From: Nitrososphaerota archaeon
Lineage (GTDB): Archaea > Thermoproteota > Nitrososphaeria > Nitrososphaerales > Nitrosopumilaceae
Assembly (NCBI GenBank): GCA_016872055.1
Contig: VHBH01000002.1
Span: forward strand, 124,001 to 188,000
Length of the DNA: 64,000 nt
Direction of reading: 5' to 3'
The notes under the pieces are model-generated. The model was not told the origin of the DNA and did no database searches. It was given only the letters and a program-made list of their open reading frames with translations. The translations under genes and the position numbers were made by a program. This document shows positions 40,271 through 49,204 of the stretch, piece after piece; the stretch's first letter is position 1; every line of letters starts with the position of its first letter.

Positions 40271-40283
40271 TGTATAATTCCGA

Positions 40284-41330
40284 CTATGGTCGTATTCTTA
40301 ACAACTTTTCTACATTCATGTTAAGTACGATTTCTGCAATATCTGACGCGTATTCCGCAATTCTTGCAATGTTTTCCGTCATTCTTCTAATTCTGTACGC
40401 CTCTTCTTCGTCTTTTATGGCCTTGACTGACTCGATTATCCTTTTTTCATATTTTGATAATTCTGATGCCATTTCAATTGCCTTTTCTGCCTGCGCAAAG
40501 TCTTCTTTGAACAATGCTAGACATGCTTGGTCCAAGACAGATATTGCAAAGTCGTTCAAGTCTTCGATTTTATTCATTGCATCTTCTCTGACTGATTCTT
40601 TGAATTCCAGCATGTCCTTGGCAATCAGTACTGCATGGTCTCCTGTTCGCTCTATGTTTTTGACAATCAGTCTATACCCGAGGCACTGTCGTGCATTTGT
40701 AAAGCCCATTTCATGCAGCATGTACTCGTTTTGTATTGCGATCTTTAACTGTCTAATAATGTAAAATCCAAATCTATCCACTTCGTCATCAGAGTCGATT
40801 ACTTCTTTTGCAAGCTCCAAGTTTGCCTCTCTTACCGCAAGTAGTGCGTCATTGAGCATTGATTTTGCCAAGTGAAGCATTCGCTTAAAGGCACCATCAA
40901 CAGTTAATTCTAATAAATTCACCATGACCTGGATTGTTATACCATCGACAGAATCTGAAATTATTTCTCCACCCATCAACATTCCCTTGACTGCTGACTT
41001 GATTGCAGCTCTCTGACCTGGTTGGAGCCTGTCTCCCTTTGGCTTTATTTGAATTATCTTGTAGCCAAGAAAATATAACGACACCATCTTGCGAATAATT
41101 GCAGCATTGTTATCTTCGCGTGTTATCTCTAAAACTGCCTCTTCACCATGTGATGATTTAATCTGGTCTTTGGATGGAATTATTTTGAGTGCTGATCTTC
41201 CCTCCCGAGTTATGGTTATTTGGTCTCCTTGCTTTAGGCCCAACTCCATAATCCACTGTTTTGGTAATGACACTATATAGGAGGATTTTCCGGTAAATTG
41301 TATCCGTCTTGTCTCTTCTTTGTCTGACAT
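40284..41330 (-). CDS. phoU: PhoU-domain regulator with N-terminal AbrB/SpoVT-like domain
   Basis: 348 residues. Residues 5-50 are a swapped-hairpin AbrB-like domain ([18 protein letters not shown] and [13 protein letters not shown]). The remainder holds two PhoU three-helix domains, with [17 protein letters not shown] and [19 protein letters not shown]. This fusion is common in archaea and is thought to regulate phosphate transport, possibly by binding DNA directly. No phosphate transporter genes are adjacent. Confidence 0.9.
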   Translation of the reverse strand: MSDKEETRRIQFTGKSSYIVSLPKQWIMELGLKQGDQITITREGRSALKIIPSKDQIKSSHGEEAVLEITREDNNAAIIRKMVSLYFLGYKIIQIKPKGDRLQPGQRAAIKSAVKGMLMGGEIISDSVDGITIQVMVNLLELTVDGAFKRMLHLAKSMLNDALLAVREANLELAKEVIDSDDEVDRFGFYIIRQLKIAIQNEYMLHEMGFTNARQCLGYRLIVKNIERTGDHAVLIAKDMLEFKESVREDAMNKIEDLNDFAISVLDQACLALFKEDFAQAEKAIEMASELSKYEKRIIESVKAIKDEEEAYRIRRMTENIARIAEYASDIAEIVLNMNVEKLLRIRP

Positions 41331-41725
41331 AACTACATGAATTTAATTTATCTATATAGATGTGCTCTTCACATATACTCGCAAGCTCAGACGTATATTT
41401 TACAAATCTATCATCATATGGTATGCCTATTTACAAAGTAGATACTCCACAGAACAAGAATCATGTAAATAGAAATTTTGATTCTATTGAATTGGGATCT
41501 CCTTGGTCATGTTTCACTTAGGGCTCATGACTTTTCAATGCATGTTACCTACTGAGTGCAAACAACATAACGATATGAGGATCAAAGTCTATCATTCCAC
41601 AATCCAGCAATTAGAAATAGATTCGAACTAGGCGAATGGATAAAACCCAACTTTCCAAGTTTCAGTAATACAAATGATCATATTTTATGATACGAGAATA
41701 TCAATCACAAACTTGTTTAGGACAA
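41331..41725. other. Gene-free stretch
   Basis: 395 bp between phoU and the minus-strand gene ending at 41726. It is AT-rich. A 32-codon frame starting at an ATG near 41422 (MPIYKVDTPQNKN) is open but unsupported. The TATA-like element of phoU is expected in the first 40 bases. I see no RNA gene or repeat. Confidence 0.5.
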
Positions 41726-42112
41726 CTAAAATGAAGTATTCAGGCCTTGGATTTTTTTGATTATTTCGTCATGATTCGAATCCACTTCCAGCGAAAATAT
41801 GAGCAAACCATCATCTAGGAATAATGTTACAAGCTTTACTCGCTCTTTTGCAGTAATCATCCAGTTTGTTTTACCTAATGGTCCGTCAAACATTTCCTCC
41901 ACTCCTGCCTTAATTGATGCCCAGTAATGTGCCATATTGCCTAACTCCGAGTCTAATAGCGCAGCTTTGGATGTGTTTCTCGCAAATGCAACTATCTTTT
42001 TGTCCTTGATTCGCCCTACAAATCTAATGGACTCATCAAGTGTTAGGATGTGATTGCATATTACCAGTGAACTGTACTGACGATACAACTTCTCCCCCAA
42101 ATATAGGCTCAA
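41726..42112 (-). CDS. Conserved-type hypothetical protein
   Basis: 128 residues, alpha/beta, beginning MSLYLGEKLYRQYSSLVICN. Segments such as IRFVGRIKDKKIVAFARN and LGKTNWMITAKERVKLVTLFLDDGLLIFSLE suggest a roadblock- or profilin-like sheet. I have seen similar proteins only in ammonia-oxidizing archaea and do not know a function. There is no membrane segment or metal motif. Confidence 0.55.
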   Translation of the reverse strand: MSLYLGEKLYRQYSSLVICNHILTLDESIRFVGRIKDKKIVAFARNTSKAALLDSELGNMAHYWASIKAGVEEMFDGPLGKTNWMITAKERVKLVTLFLDDGLLIFSLEVDSNHDEIIKKIQGLNTSF

Positions 42113-42259
42113 AAAACTAGATTAAAGCCTTACCACTGTCTAAAATATCATAGATCAACATGGTGGAACAATTTACGTAAAGAATAAACCGACAATCTTT
42201 ACGTTATCTCAACCAAAATAGCATTTTGACATATTAATGGAATTATACAAGAATAATCA

Positions 42260-42733
42260 TTGGACCCAGTAGTGAAACTAAAGCACACAATAGACGCACT
42301 CTTTGGATACGGGATATCAAAGAATCTTCCTAAACAAATAGATATGACATTTTCCAAAAAGACAGGCAGAATTCGAGAAGTATACCATGACAAACAACTG
42401 CTCTGCACTCTGAGAATTGACGGAGGCCTAGCAATCTCGCCGTATTTTGCACAAATTTTGCTCAAGAACAAAAAATTCCGCCAAAACTGCATCGAGGTAA
42501 ATGACGATTCTGCGTCATTCGTTAGGGACGGCAAGTCGGTTTTCTGCAAGCATGTTACCTGGGCTGGCAAAAACATACTCATTGGTGCAGACGTTCCGGT
42601 ATTATACCAAAATCAAGTAATTGCGGTGGGGCGCGCAATTGTAAACTCAAATATGATGGGCACACTAAAGCGCGGAGTTGCGATCAAGGTGCGAGATAGT
42701 TTAAAAAATAGTTTGGAGCAAAAAAAGACATGA
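42260..42733 (+). CDS. PUA-domain RNA-binding protein
   Basis: 157 residues from TTG. The C-terminal 75 residues match a PUA domain: FVRDGKSVFCKHVTW, IGADVPVLYQNQVIAVGRA and the final GVAIKVRDSL. The N-terminal 75 residues resemble the pre-PUA domain found with it in archaeal translation proteins. It probably binds structured RNA such as tRNA or rRNA. Its stop overlaps the NAC gene start by four bases, linking it to translation. Confidence 0.85.
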   Translation: MDPVVKLKHTIDALFGYGISKNLPKQIDMTFSKKTGRIREVYHDKQLLCTLRIDGGLAISPYFAQILLKNKKFRQNCIEVNDDSASFVRDGKSVFCKHVTWAGKNILIGADVPVLYQNQVIAVGRAIVNSNMMGTLKRGVAIKVRDSLKNSLEQKKT

Positions 42734-43071
42734 TGCGCGGAGGCAATCGCGAAATGCGAAGAATGCTGGATAGGATGGGCCTAGACATGAAGGAGCTCAG
42801 TAACGTCCAGGAGGTAATCATAAAAACCGACAAAAAAGAAATCATAATTACAAAACCGGCAGTTACAGAAATGAAGTCAAAAGACAATTCCATTTTTCAG
42901 GTTATTGCGGATTCCTATGAGGAAAAGGATCTAGAGACTCCTATTTTTTCAGAAGACGATATCATGCTGATATGCAGTCAGGCAAATGTAACCCCCGAGG
43001 TGGCAACAAACGCCCTAAAGGAGACCGGCGGGGATCTATCGAGAGCAATCTTACTTCTTACCACAAAATGA
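42730..43071 (+). CDS. nac: Nascent polypeptide-associated complex protein (archaeal NAC)
   Basis: 113 residues. NAC domain from MRRMLDRMGLDMKEL through VQEVIIKTDKKEIIITKPAV, and a C-terminal UBA domain (DIMLICSQANVTPEVATNAL ... GGDLSRAILLLT). It forms a homodimer at the ribosome exit tunnel. ATGA-coupled to the PUA gene. Confidence 0.95.
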   Translation: MMRGGNREMRRMLDRMGLDMKELSNVQEVIIKTDKKEIIITKPAVTEMKSKDNSIFQVIADSYEEKDLETPIFSEDDIMLICSQANVTPEVATNALKETGGDLSRAILLLTTK

Positions 43072-43106
43072 AGAATTTAATTAGCCGTACGGGCGGGTTT
43101 TAGCTG

Positions 43107-43460
43107 ATGAAGGATGCGCCATCCCAAAGCATAGTTGCAGATTCAAAGGTAAGCAAAATTATCAAGTCCCTAGCAGAATTAGAGGACGATCTGGATTCTT
43201 TAAACATCAAGGTGGCAGATATGAAAAAAAGTCTCAATACCCGCGCCCAAAAAGAGATCGACTCTCTTAGAGAAAAGGTAACTCAGATGGCAATGCTAGA
43301 GGCAGAAGCCATGATCTCAGAGACTAGGGCAAGAGCGGAAAGCCAGGCAAAGAAGATAGCAGCAGACGGCGCAGCAAAGCTGGACAAAACCCGGGCAAAT
43401 ATAGATTCCAAGTTTAATGAAGCAGTTGACAGCGTAGTGTCAACAATTCTCAAGCCGTAA
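43107..43460 (+). CDS. Coiled-coil protein of unknown function
   Basis: 117 residues, almost entirely helical and charged; LAELEDDLDSLNIKVADMKK and a long Ala/Glu/Lys stretch (ARAESQAKKIAADGAAKL) give a coiled coil over residues 15-110. The end resembles peripheral-stalk proteins of ATP synthases in composition only; no V/A-ATPase genes are adjacent. Function unknown. Confidence 0.6.
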   Translation: MKDAPSQSIVADSKVSKIIKSLAELEDDLDSLNIKVADMKKSLNTRAQKEIDSLREKVTQMAMLEAEAMISETRARAESQAKKIAADGAAKLDKTRANIDSKFNEAVDSVVSTILKP

Positions 43461-43501
43461 AGGCTTAAATCGCAAATTATATCATAGACAGTATCAGCAG
43501 C

Positions 43502-44146
43502 ATACAACAATATCGTATTGGTATTGCCACCACCCAGGGTAAATCCTACTTTCAGTTTGTCAAAGCACTTAAGTTTTTGAACCTAGAATACGACTCCATC
43601 GTACCAGATCAAATCCCAACATACCGGGGAAATCTCATATTTACAACAGAAGACGAATCACCTAGATATGCAAGCCAAGCAATCTTAAACGAGGAGATTC
43701 TCCAGCAGGATCCAGCTGTAATCCAGGGAATTATTATAGAAAAGCTTGAGTCGGGACTAAACCAATCCGAGCTTCTAATTGGAATAGATCCAGGACAACG
43801 AATAGGCATATCTGTAAGCTATTTTGGCAGGGAAATAGAGTGCGGATTATACACGTCTCCAGAAGAGCTAGCATCCCACGTCGCAAAAATCCTCGGTGGC
43901 CTTAGAGCAGAGCGTAAGCTGGTGCGAATTGGAAACGGTAACATGCAGGTAGCAAAACAAATCACCACACAACTAAACCTCAAATTCTGTTCTCACTTTG
44001 AGCTGGAATTTGTAGATGAGAGAAAGACAACAAAGAAAATCAAAAACTACAACAAGCGTGGCAAGCGCGACATGCTCTCAGCTAGGGTCATTGCGCAAAG
44101 AGAAGGTTATAGGCACTTTGTGTTGCCGTTATCGCGTACTGGCTAG
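43502..44146 (+). CDS. RuvC/RNase H-fold-like protein with a non-canonical start
   Basis: About 214 residues if read from ATA 43502; the first canonical start (TTG 43577) would cut off a protein-like segment YRIGIATTQGKSYFQFVKAL. The upstream frame is open to a stop at 43466, with no ATG, GTG or TTG. A TATA-like AAATTATATC (about 43474-43483) fits a leaderless start near 43502. The middle motif LLIGIDPGQRIGISV resembles the first strand of RuvC/RNase H nucleases, with D in GIDPG; a late RDMLSARVIAQ could carry the last acidic residue. Nuclease activity is inferred only. Confidence 0.6.
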   Translation: MQQYRIGIATTQGKSYFQFVKALKFLNLEYDSIVPDQIPTYRGNLIFTTEDESPRYASQAILNEEILQQDPAVIQGIIIEKLESGLNQSELLIGIDPGQRIGISVSYFGREIECGLYTSPEELASHVAKILGGLRAERKLVRIGNGNMQVAKQITTQLNLKFCSHFELEFVDERKTTKKIKNYNKRGKRDMLSARVIAQREGYRHFVLPLSRTG

Positions 44147-44376
44147 GTCTAAATTAAAAAAACACCCGGAAACAACCCAAATTCAGGCTCCAAGTACGTA
44201 TTATCTCGTGCGTAAAAAAATCGTTAGATATTTATATAACTTTTCGAGTTTTTGTCAAATTGATCAGGCAGTTCTATCAGATCAGTTAAAATTTCTATAT
44301 TTTTTTCCATAAAAATATGCAAAAAATATGGATCTATGCTTAAATATTTACGATTCCTATATTGCATTGACAAAAT

Positions 44377-44796
44377 ATGACATGTAAGGGAATTTGCTCC
44401 AGATACAAGGCACAAAAGCCAGTAGGAACTGGACGTTATGCTTCAGGTCAAAGACGTTGTCAAATTTGTGAAATCTTCATCAAATGGGAAGGACTATGGT
44501 GCCCGTGCTGTGGATACAGATTGAGAACAAAACCACGAAATCTCAAATACAAGGCCAAGCTGCGCGCTAGAGTCGAAGCAGAAGCTCAAGAAGCAACTGG
44601 AATCAACTCCATTGAAAAAGTGGAAGAGACTGTCGAAGTCGAAGAGCCAATAGTTGTAGAAGCCAAACCAAAAAAGGTAAGAGCAGCAAAAGTAAAAACT
44701 GCTAAAACTACAACTAGAAAGCCAAGAGTAACCAAGGCATCCAAAACTGATTCAGTTAAGACTACCACAGAAGAAACGATAGCAATAAAGGCATAA
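44377..44796 (+). CDS. Zinc-ribbon protein, CKGIC family (copy 3 of 3), with a basic tail
   Basis: 139 residues. Residues 1-50 match the two 63-residue copies: MTCKGICSRYKAQ, TGRYASGQRRCQICEIF and CPCCGYRLRTKPRN. Residues 60-139 are a low-complexity Lys/Ala/Thr/Val tail (KKVRAAKVKTAKTTTRKP) like histone H1 or bacterial HU tails. It probably binds nucleic acid. A 230-bp AT-rich intergenic region precedes it, with a TATA-like element about 27 bases before the ATG. Confidence 0.75.
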   Translation: MTCKGICSRYKAQKPVGTGRYASGQRRCQICEIFIKWEGLWCPCCGYRLRTKPRNLKYKAKLRARVEAEAQEATGINSIEKVEETVEVEEPIVVEAKPKKVRAAKVKTAKTTTRKPRVTKASKTDSVKTTTEETIAIKA

Positions 44797-44813
44797 GTCT
44801 CATCTGGCATTTA

Positions 44814-45146
44814 ATGTCAAGTTCTGACCACAGCATTACTGTGGAGACAGAAAATCGGAAATTCGATGTCAAAATCTTAAAGTACGAAAACGCTTTTTTC
44901 ATTTCAATTTCTGAAGGTCCGATGCGGATCGGTGGTATGATAATATCAATTGCAACAGGACCTACACCGGTATCGTCTGAGATTATTCCAATACGGGCTG
45001 ACCTGATGTTTCTAAAACTGATATCGCAAAAGATGGCATCCGAGGTTCGTGGCATTTGCGTTGTTTCACTCTCTGCACAAAAAGAACTCGGTACAGGCCC
45101 AGGCAAGGTTCTAATTGAGAAGATAACAGAGGCAATAAGGAAATGA
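44814..45146 (+). CDS. Hypothetical protein coupled to UbiD (PAC3/4-like pattern)
   Basis: 110 residues: ITVETENRKFDVKILKYENA, then RIGGMIISIATGPTPVSSEI and a final helix. The order of strands and the GGMIISI/Pro segment resemble small proteasome-assembly-chaperone-like proteins, but similarity is weak and I would not name it. Its stop overlaps the UbiD ATG (ATGA), so it is co-translated with UbiD. Confidence 0.5.
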   Translation: MSSSDHSITVETENRKFDVKILKYENAFFISISEGPMRIGGMIISIATGPTPVSSEIIPIRADLMFLKLISQKMASEVRGICVVSLSAQKELGTGPGKVLIEKITEAIRK

Positions 45147-46471
45147 CGGACCTGCGTAGCTACATTGGTCTAGTAAAAAAGATGGGCCAGCTGCATACCA
45201 TATCCAAAAAGGTCTCTACTAAATTTGAAATTGCATCTCTTACTGCACAAGTAGACGGCTCAAACGCAATTCTATTTGAGAATATTCGCGAAAGCAAATT
45301 ACGACTGGTCGCAAATCTGGTTGGGAATCGGGCCAGATTTGCGAAGGCAGTCTCCTGCACAGAAGATACAATTCACCAAAAGGTAATCTCTGCTATTTCA
45401 CATGCAAAAAAGCCCAAGGTAACACCATCTGGCAAGTTCTTTGAGAACAAGTCGCGCGACCTGTCCATACTTCCTATTGTTACTCATTTTGAAAAAGAAT
45501 CGGGACCATTTATCACGTCTTCTATTATCTACTCGCAAAACTATGAGAAAAAGACACAAAACTCGTCATTTCACAGACTGATGCCAATAGACAAAACACA
45601 CTTTTCTGTTCGAATGGTAGAGGGTAGGCATTTACACCGCTCATTTATGGATGCCAAAGAACATGGAGAAGACCTCAAAGTAGCAATTACAGTCGGCGTT
45701 CACCCAGCAGTGTCCATTGCAGGTGCATATCAGGCAGAATGGGGAGAAGATGAGCTAGAGATAGCAAATGCAATTTTGGACGGCAAGCTGACGCTGACCA
45801 AATTACCATATTCTGGAAGGATCGTTCCGTCTGGAACGGAAATCGTTATGGAAGGCAAGATTCTCTCTGATAAAACTCACAACGAGTGGATGGTGGAAAT
45901 GTTAAGGACATATGATTTTGTCAGAGCACAGCCAGTCTTTGAGCTGGAAAATCTCTACTATAGGAATAATGCAATATTTCACGATATCTTGGCAGGATTT
46001 GCAGAACACCGACTGCTTATGGGCATGCCAATTGAATCCAAGTTAAATCGAGACGTCAAAAAGAAAATTCCACAAACAAAACAAGTTGTAATGTCAGATG
46101 GTGGATGCAACTGGCTCCACGCTGTTGTACAAATATCAAAGAAAAACAAGGACGACGGCAAAAAGACAATCGCAGAAACATTTGCAGCCCATCGTTCCCT
46201 GAAAATGGTAACAGTAGTTGATGATGATATTGATCCATCTGATCCAATCCAAGTAGAATACGCAATGGCTACACGATTCCAAGCAGACAGAAACCTCGAC
46301 ATAATAGAAAAGGTACGCGGCTCCAGTCTGGATCCATCAAGTGATCAGAAAAACCTACTCACTGCCAAGCTTGGAATTGATGCAACAAGACCACTTGACA
46401 AGCGACAAGAGGGATTTGAAATAGCAAAAATCTCTGGCGCAAAAAAATTCCCACTAGACAAGTATCTGTGA
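45143..46471 (+). CDS. UbiD-family prenyl-FMN-dependent decarboxylase
   Basis: 442 residues, full UbiD length. Motifs: DGSNAILFENIRESKLRLVA, RDLSILPIVTHFEKESGPFI, MVEGRHLHRSFMDAKEHGE and YQAEWGEDELEIANAILDG. The family uses prenylated FMN to (de)carboxylate aromatic or unsaturated acids. In archaea a homologue acts in the alternative mevalonate pathway (anhydromevalonate phosphate decarboxylase); menaquinone-type synthesis is another option. The partner flavin prenyltransferase UbiX is not seen in this window. Confidence 0.9.
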   Translation: MTDLRSYIGLVKKMGQLHTISKKVSTKFEIASLTAQVDGSNAILFENIRESKLRLVANLVGNRARFAKAVSCTEDTIHQKVISAISHAKKPKVTPSGKFFENKSRDLSILPIVTHFEKESGPFITSSIIYSQNYEKKTQNSSFHRLMPIDKTHFSVRMVEGRHLHRSFMDAKEHGEDLKVAITVGVHPAVSIAGAYQAEWGEDELEIANAILDGKLTLTKLPYSGRIVPSGTEIVMEGKILSDKTHNEWMVEMLRTYDFVRAQPVFELENLYYRNNAIFHDILAGFAEHRLLMGMPIESKLNRDVKKKIPQTKQVVMSDGGCNWLHAVVQISKKNKDDGKKTIAETFAAHRSLKMVTVVDDDIDPSDPIQVEYAMATRFQADRNLDIIEKVRGSSLDPSSDQKNLLTAKLGIDATRPLDKRQEGFEIAKISGAKKFPLDKYL

Positions 46472-46698
46472 TGATTAGTATTTTTTAAATCACTGGTGAT
46501 TATACCATGTAAGTTAAACGCAAAAGTGCTTGGTGATTTATCGTCAACTATCTGTTTGTAGAGGTAATTCTAGATTCCGCGGATGATACAATGGATCATA
46601 ATATTGAGATAGTAAGGGCAACAATAGATGATTTTATGAACTGTCGCGCAATCCATCAACAGAGTTCTTGATGGAACAGTCAGATAGCTCCGTACTAG

Positions 46699-47454
46699 CT
46701 ATCCTTCAGATGCAGATTTTCCGCCATCTATGTTTAATATGGTTCCAGTAATCCACCTGGCATCATCCGATGCCAGAAATATTGCTGCCTTGGAGACATC
46801 TTCTGGATCACCAATTTTGTTTAGTGGTTGACGCTCTTCGAGCACTTTACGTGCCTGTGAGTCTTCGAGGTACGGTTTGATCATGCCGGCATTTATGATT
46901 CCAAGATTTAGGCAATTGCATCTAATGTTTTTTCTTGCATATTCAACCGCAATGGATTTTGTAAACATGGAAACTGCCGCCTTGGTAGCTGAATATACCG
47001 CCAGGTGAACCCGTGGGATTGCACGCTCACTGGATATAGAGCCGATATTTATGATGGCGCCGCTCTTGTTGTCAAGCATTTTGGATATGACTGCTTTAGT
47101 GATATTCAGTGTTCCTAGGATGTTTGTGTTTATTAGATCGGAAATATCCGAGTCCTTCATTTGATGAAAATGAATTGCGTCGTTTATTTTTGCGGCATTA
47201 TTGACTAGGATGTCGATTTTGCCGTACTGGTCTACTACTTGGTCTATTGTGCTGAGGACCTGAGAATTATTCATAATATCGCACGCCATCGATACGGCAT
47301 TTCCATTAATTGATGCGCGTGCCTTTTCCAGAGATTTTAGGTTACGCCCAAGCATTACAACCGTGGCGCCTTCTTCTACAAATCTTTTGGACATGTCTGC
47401 GCCAATGTCGCTTGATGCACCTGTTATTATTGCGATTTTGTTTTTGAGTTTCAT
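46699..47454 (-). CDS. SDR-family oxidoreductase (FabG-like)
   Basis: 251 residues, classical SDR. Cofactor motif IITGASSDIGADMSKRF (TGxxxDIG), NNAAKI, catalytic SISSERAIPRVHLAVYSATKAA with S, Y and K, and the C-terminal WITGTILNIDGGK. The downstream of the motif 'ARNLKSLEKA' suggests NADP preference (R after strand 2), but that is weak. The substrate is unknown. Confidence 0.88.
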   Translation of the reverse strand: MKLKNKIAIITGASSDIGADMSKRFVEEGATVVMLGRNLKSLEKARASINGNAVSMACDIMNNSQVLSTIDQVVDQYGKIDILVNNAAKINDAIHFHQMKDSDISDLINTNILGTLNITKAVISKMLDNKSGAIINIGSISSERAIPRVHLAVYSATKAAVSMFTKSIAVEYARKNIRCNCLNLGIINAGMIKPYLEDSQARKVLEERQPLNKIGDPEDVSKAAIFLASDDARWITGTILNIDGGKSASEG

Positions 47455-47492
47455 GATTTTACCTACACCAAATTATCTTAAATCATTTGTGC

Positions 47493-47775
47493 TCACTTGA
47501 CTAACGACACTGGTATGATGGATTTGTGCAAGACATAATTCGATACGCTTCCCAAAAAGAACTCCCTTACTTTGCTGTGACCAAGTGAGTCAATCACAAT
47601 TAGTTCATTCTTGTTGCTTTTTGCGTATTTTAGCATCATATAGATAGGCGTCCCGTTCGCGATGATTTTGCTTGGATAGATATTGTTTTTTCTGCAAGAA
47701 AAATTGCAGCATCTAGTAACCTAAAAGAGTTATCAGAGCCGTCAAGTGGTGCCATAACTTTCTTGGTGCAAATTA
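47493..47775 (-). pseudogene. Broken universal stress protein (UspA) gene
   Basis: On the minus strand the 5' part reads KKVMAPLDGSDNSFRLLDAA and stops after about 39 codons from the ATG at 47755. The 3' part continues in another frame as YAKSNKNELIVIDSLG, VREFFLGSVSNYVLHKS and IIPVSLVK, stopping at 47493. Together they are the beginning and end of a UspA domain with a frameshift and an internal deletion of the middle. An intact relative is at 48640. Confidence 0.75.
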
Positions 47776-47887
47776 CACTACAATTCCCAATTAAAATTAC
47801 ATAAACCGTAGGCAATATTATCAGGCATGAGTTTCAGTCCTGAGATTAACCGACAAGGTCATAATCATATTCTACAAATTAGATCTA

Positions 47888-48301
47888 TTGGGTAAAGTAT
47901 ACGAATACAAGAACTGGAGCGAGATAGAATCAGCAACCACAAAGCTAGTAACAAAGCTGCATGGAAAAAAATTCAAGACAATCTCCACTATTAGCAGGGG
48001 TGGCATGGTTCCAGCAAGACTGTTAGCAGACAGGCTAGGAATAAAGCAAATCCTAGTCGATGGAGAGTCAATACCAGAAGACTCGCTTTTTGTAGACGAC
48101 ATATACGATTCCGGCCAGACATTTAGAAAAATAATACAGAGTGCAGAAAGTCCGGACGAGTTGGTCTTTGCTACCATTTATGCAAGAAGAAAAAACAACT
48201 ATCCGAAACAGCTAGTATATGCAGAACTGACGCGCGACACCGAATACATTGTATATCCTTGGGACAGATTTGAGCACGGAATGCCTTATGAGGAACACTA
48301 G
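47888..48301 (+). CDS. Phosphoribosyltransferase (purine PRT type)
   Basis: 137 residues from TTG (MGKVYEYKNWSEIESAT). The PRPP loop is SLFVDDIYDSGQTFRKI, and the first loop is TISRGGMVPARLLADRL. The size is that of xanthine/hypoxanthine-guanine phosphoribosyltransferases used in purine salvage. A partial adenine deaminase gene lies at the end of the window, also purine salvage. The base specificity is not deducible. Confidence 0.85.
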   Translation: MGKVYEYKNWSEIESATTKLVTKLHGKKFKTISTISRGGMVPARLLADRLGIKQILVDGESIPEDSLFVDDIYDSGQTFRKIIQSAESPDELVFATIYARRKNNYPKQLVYAELTRDTEYIVYPWDRFEHGMPYEEH

Positions 48302-48571
48302 TAACCTCGGCCTCATTCGCAAGAGTATTTGCTAAGTTATCGTCGCATTTCCGAATTAGAGCCTCTACCAGAACGCTAGATTTTACCTTCTTGTCCACTA
48401 CTAGATTATTGAGTGTGTTGAACTATGCTTTTTTGCAAGCTCACACGCAATTTTTACTACCTTGAGTGAGTATTTGGATCCGTCAATACACACGAGGGTT
48501 TTTGTAAACACAAAACAAGGATGCTCACTCTTACCGGAGTATCTTATTTGCTCGACGTGTTCTTTTCCCAT
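48302..48571 (-). pseudogene. Second decayed UspA-like gene
   Basis: From ATG 48571 on the minus strand: MGKEHVEQIRYSG, then TLVCIDGSKYSLKVVKIACE, which is the first strand and helix of UspA (consensus ILVxxDGSxxSxxAL). It stops at 48401. The following bases read KVKSSVLVEALIRKCDDNLA in a neighbouring frame down to the PRT stop. The conserved C-terminal nucleotide-binding part is not found, so the gene is truncated and frameshifted. Confidence 0.6.
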
Positions 48572-48639
48572 CTGGGTTTCCGCAGATTTTATTAGTCTTT
48601 TTTGTAGTATTCAGTGCGACACCAGAATTCTCTAGTATG

Positions 48640-49068
48640 TCATTTTACCAATAATACTGGAATCTGGGATTTATGCAATACTGCATTTGAAACGCTGCCT
48701 AGAAACAATTCCATCACACGCCCCTTTCCACGCGCCCCGATAACAATAAGATCAATTTTCTTCTTTTTTACAACTCCAATTATTTGGTCTACTGGATTGC
48801 CATATAATATGGCGTATGAAAAAAGAACACCGTGCTTTGCAGCTCGGTACTTTGCCTTTTCCAAAAACAATCCAGCTTCCTTTTTCTGGTAAATCTTGTA
48901 TGGCGCTACTGCCGGCCTGAATTCTGCTGGCAGAAATGTAATAATATTTACTCCCAATATGGTGGCGTGTGTTGCCCGCGCAACCTCAATTGCCTGATCT
49001 AGTGCTTTCTCCGAGGGCTTTGAGCCGTCCATTGGAACAAGAATTCGCTTGATCTGATTTTCTACCAT
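48640..49068 (-). CDS. Universal stress protein (UspA family)
   Basis: 142 residues from ATG 49068 (MVENQIKRILVPMDGSKPSE); the frame extends 8 codons more to 49092 but the inner ATG fits the family start. ATP-binding motif LIVIGARGKGRVMELFLGSV followed by LHKSQIPVLLVK is intact (GxxGx9GS). Cytoplasmic stress-related nucleotide-binding protein. It lies next to two decayed paralogues. Confidence 0.92.
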   Translation of the reverse strand: MVENQIKRILVPMDGSKPSEKALDQAIEVARATHATILGVNIITFLPAEFRPAVAPYKIYQKKEAGLFLEKAKYRAAKHGVLFSYAILYGNPVDQIIGVVKKKKIDLIVIGARGKGRVMELFLGSVSNAVLHKSQIPVLLVK

Positions 49069-49204
49069 GATGTGCGAATTTGGCCTTTTCAATTTAAATG
49101 TCTTGTTTTGATAATCAAAAATGAATCTGTTTATCGTCTATGAAATTATTCCAGGATGAATCATGAATTAGTTTTTAATATCGCTTCGAAGCTGAAATGA
49201 TTAA

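Noticed and set aside
46472-46698. Gene between ubiD and the SDR gene
   Set aside because: A frame reading ILDSADDTMDHNIEIVRATI is open for about 40 codons but has no supported start, ribosome-binding site or family match.
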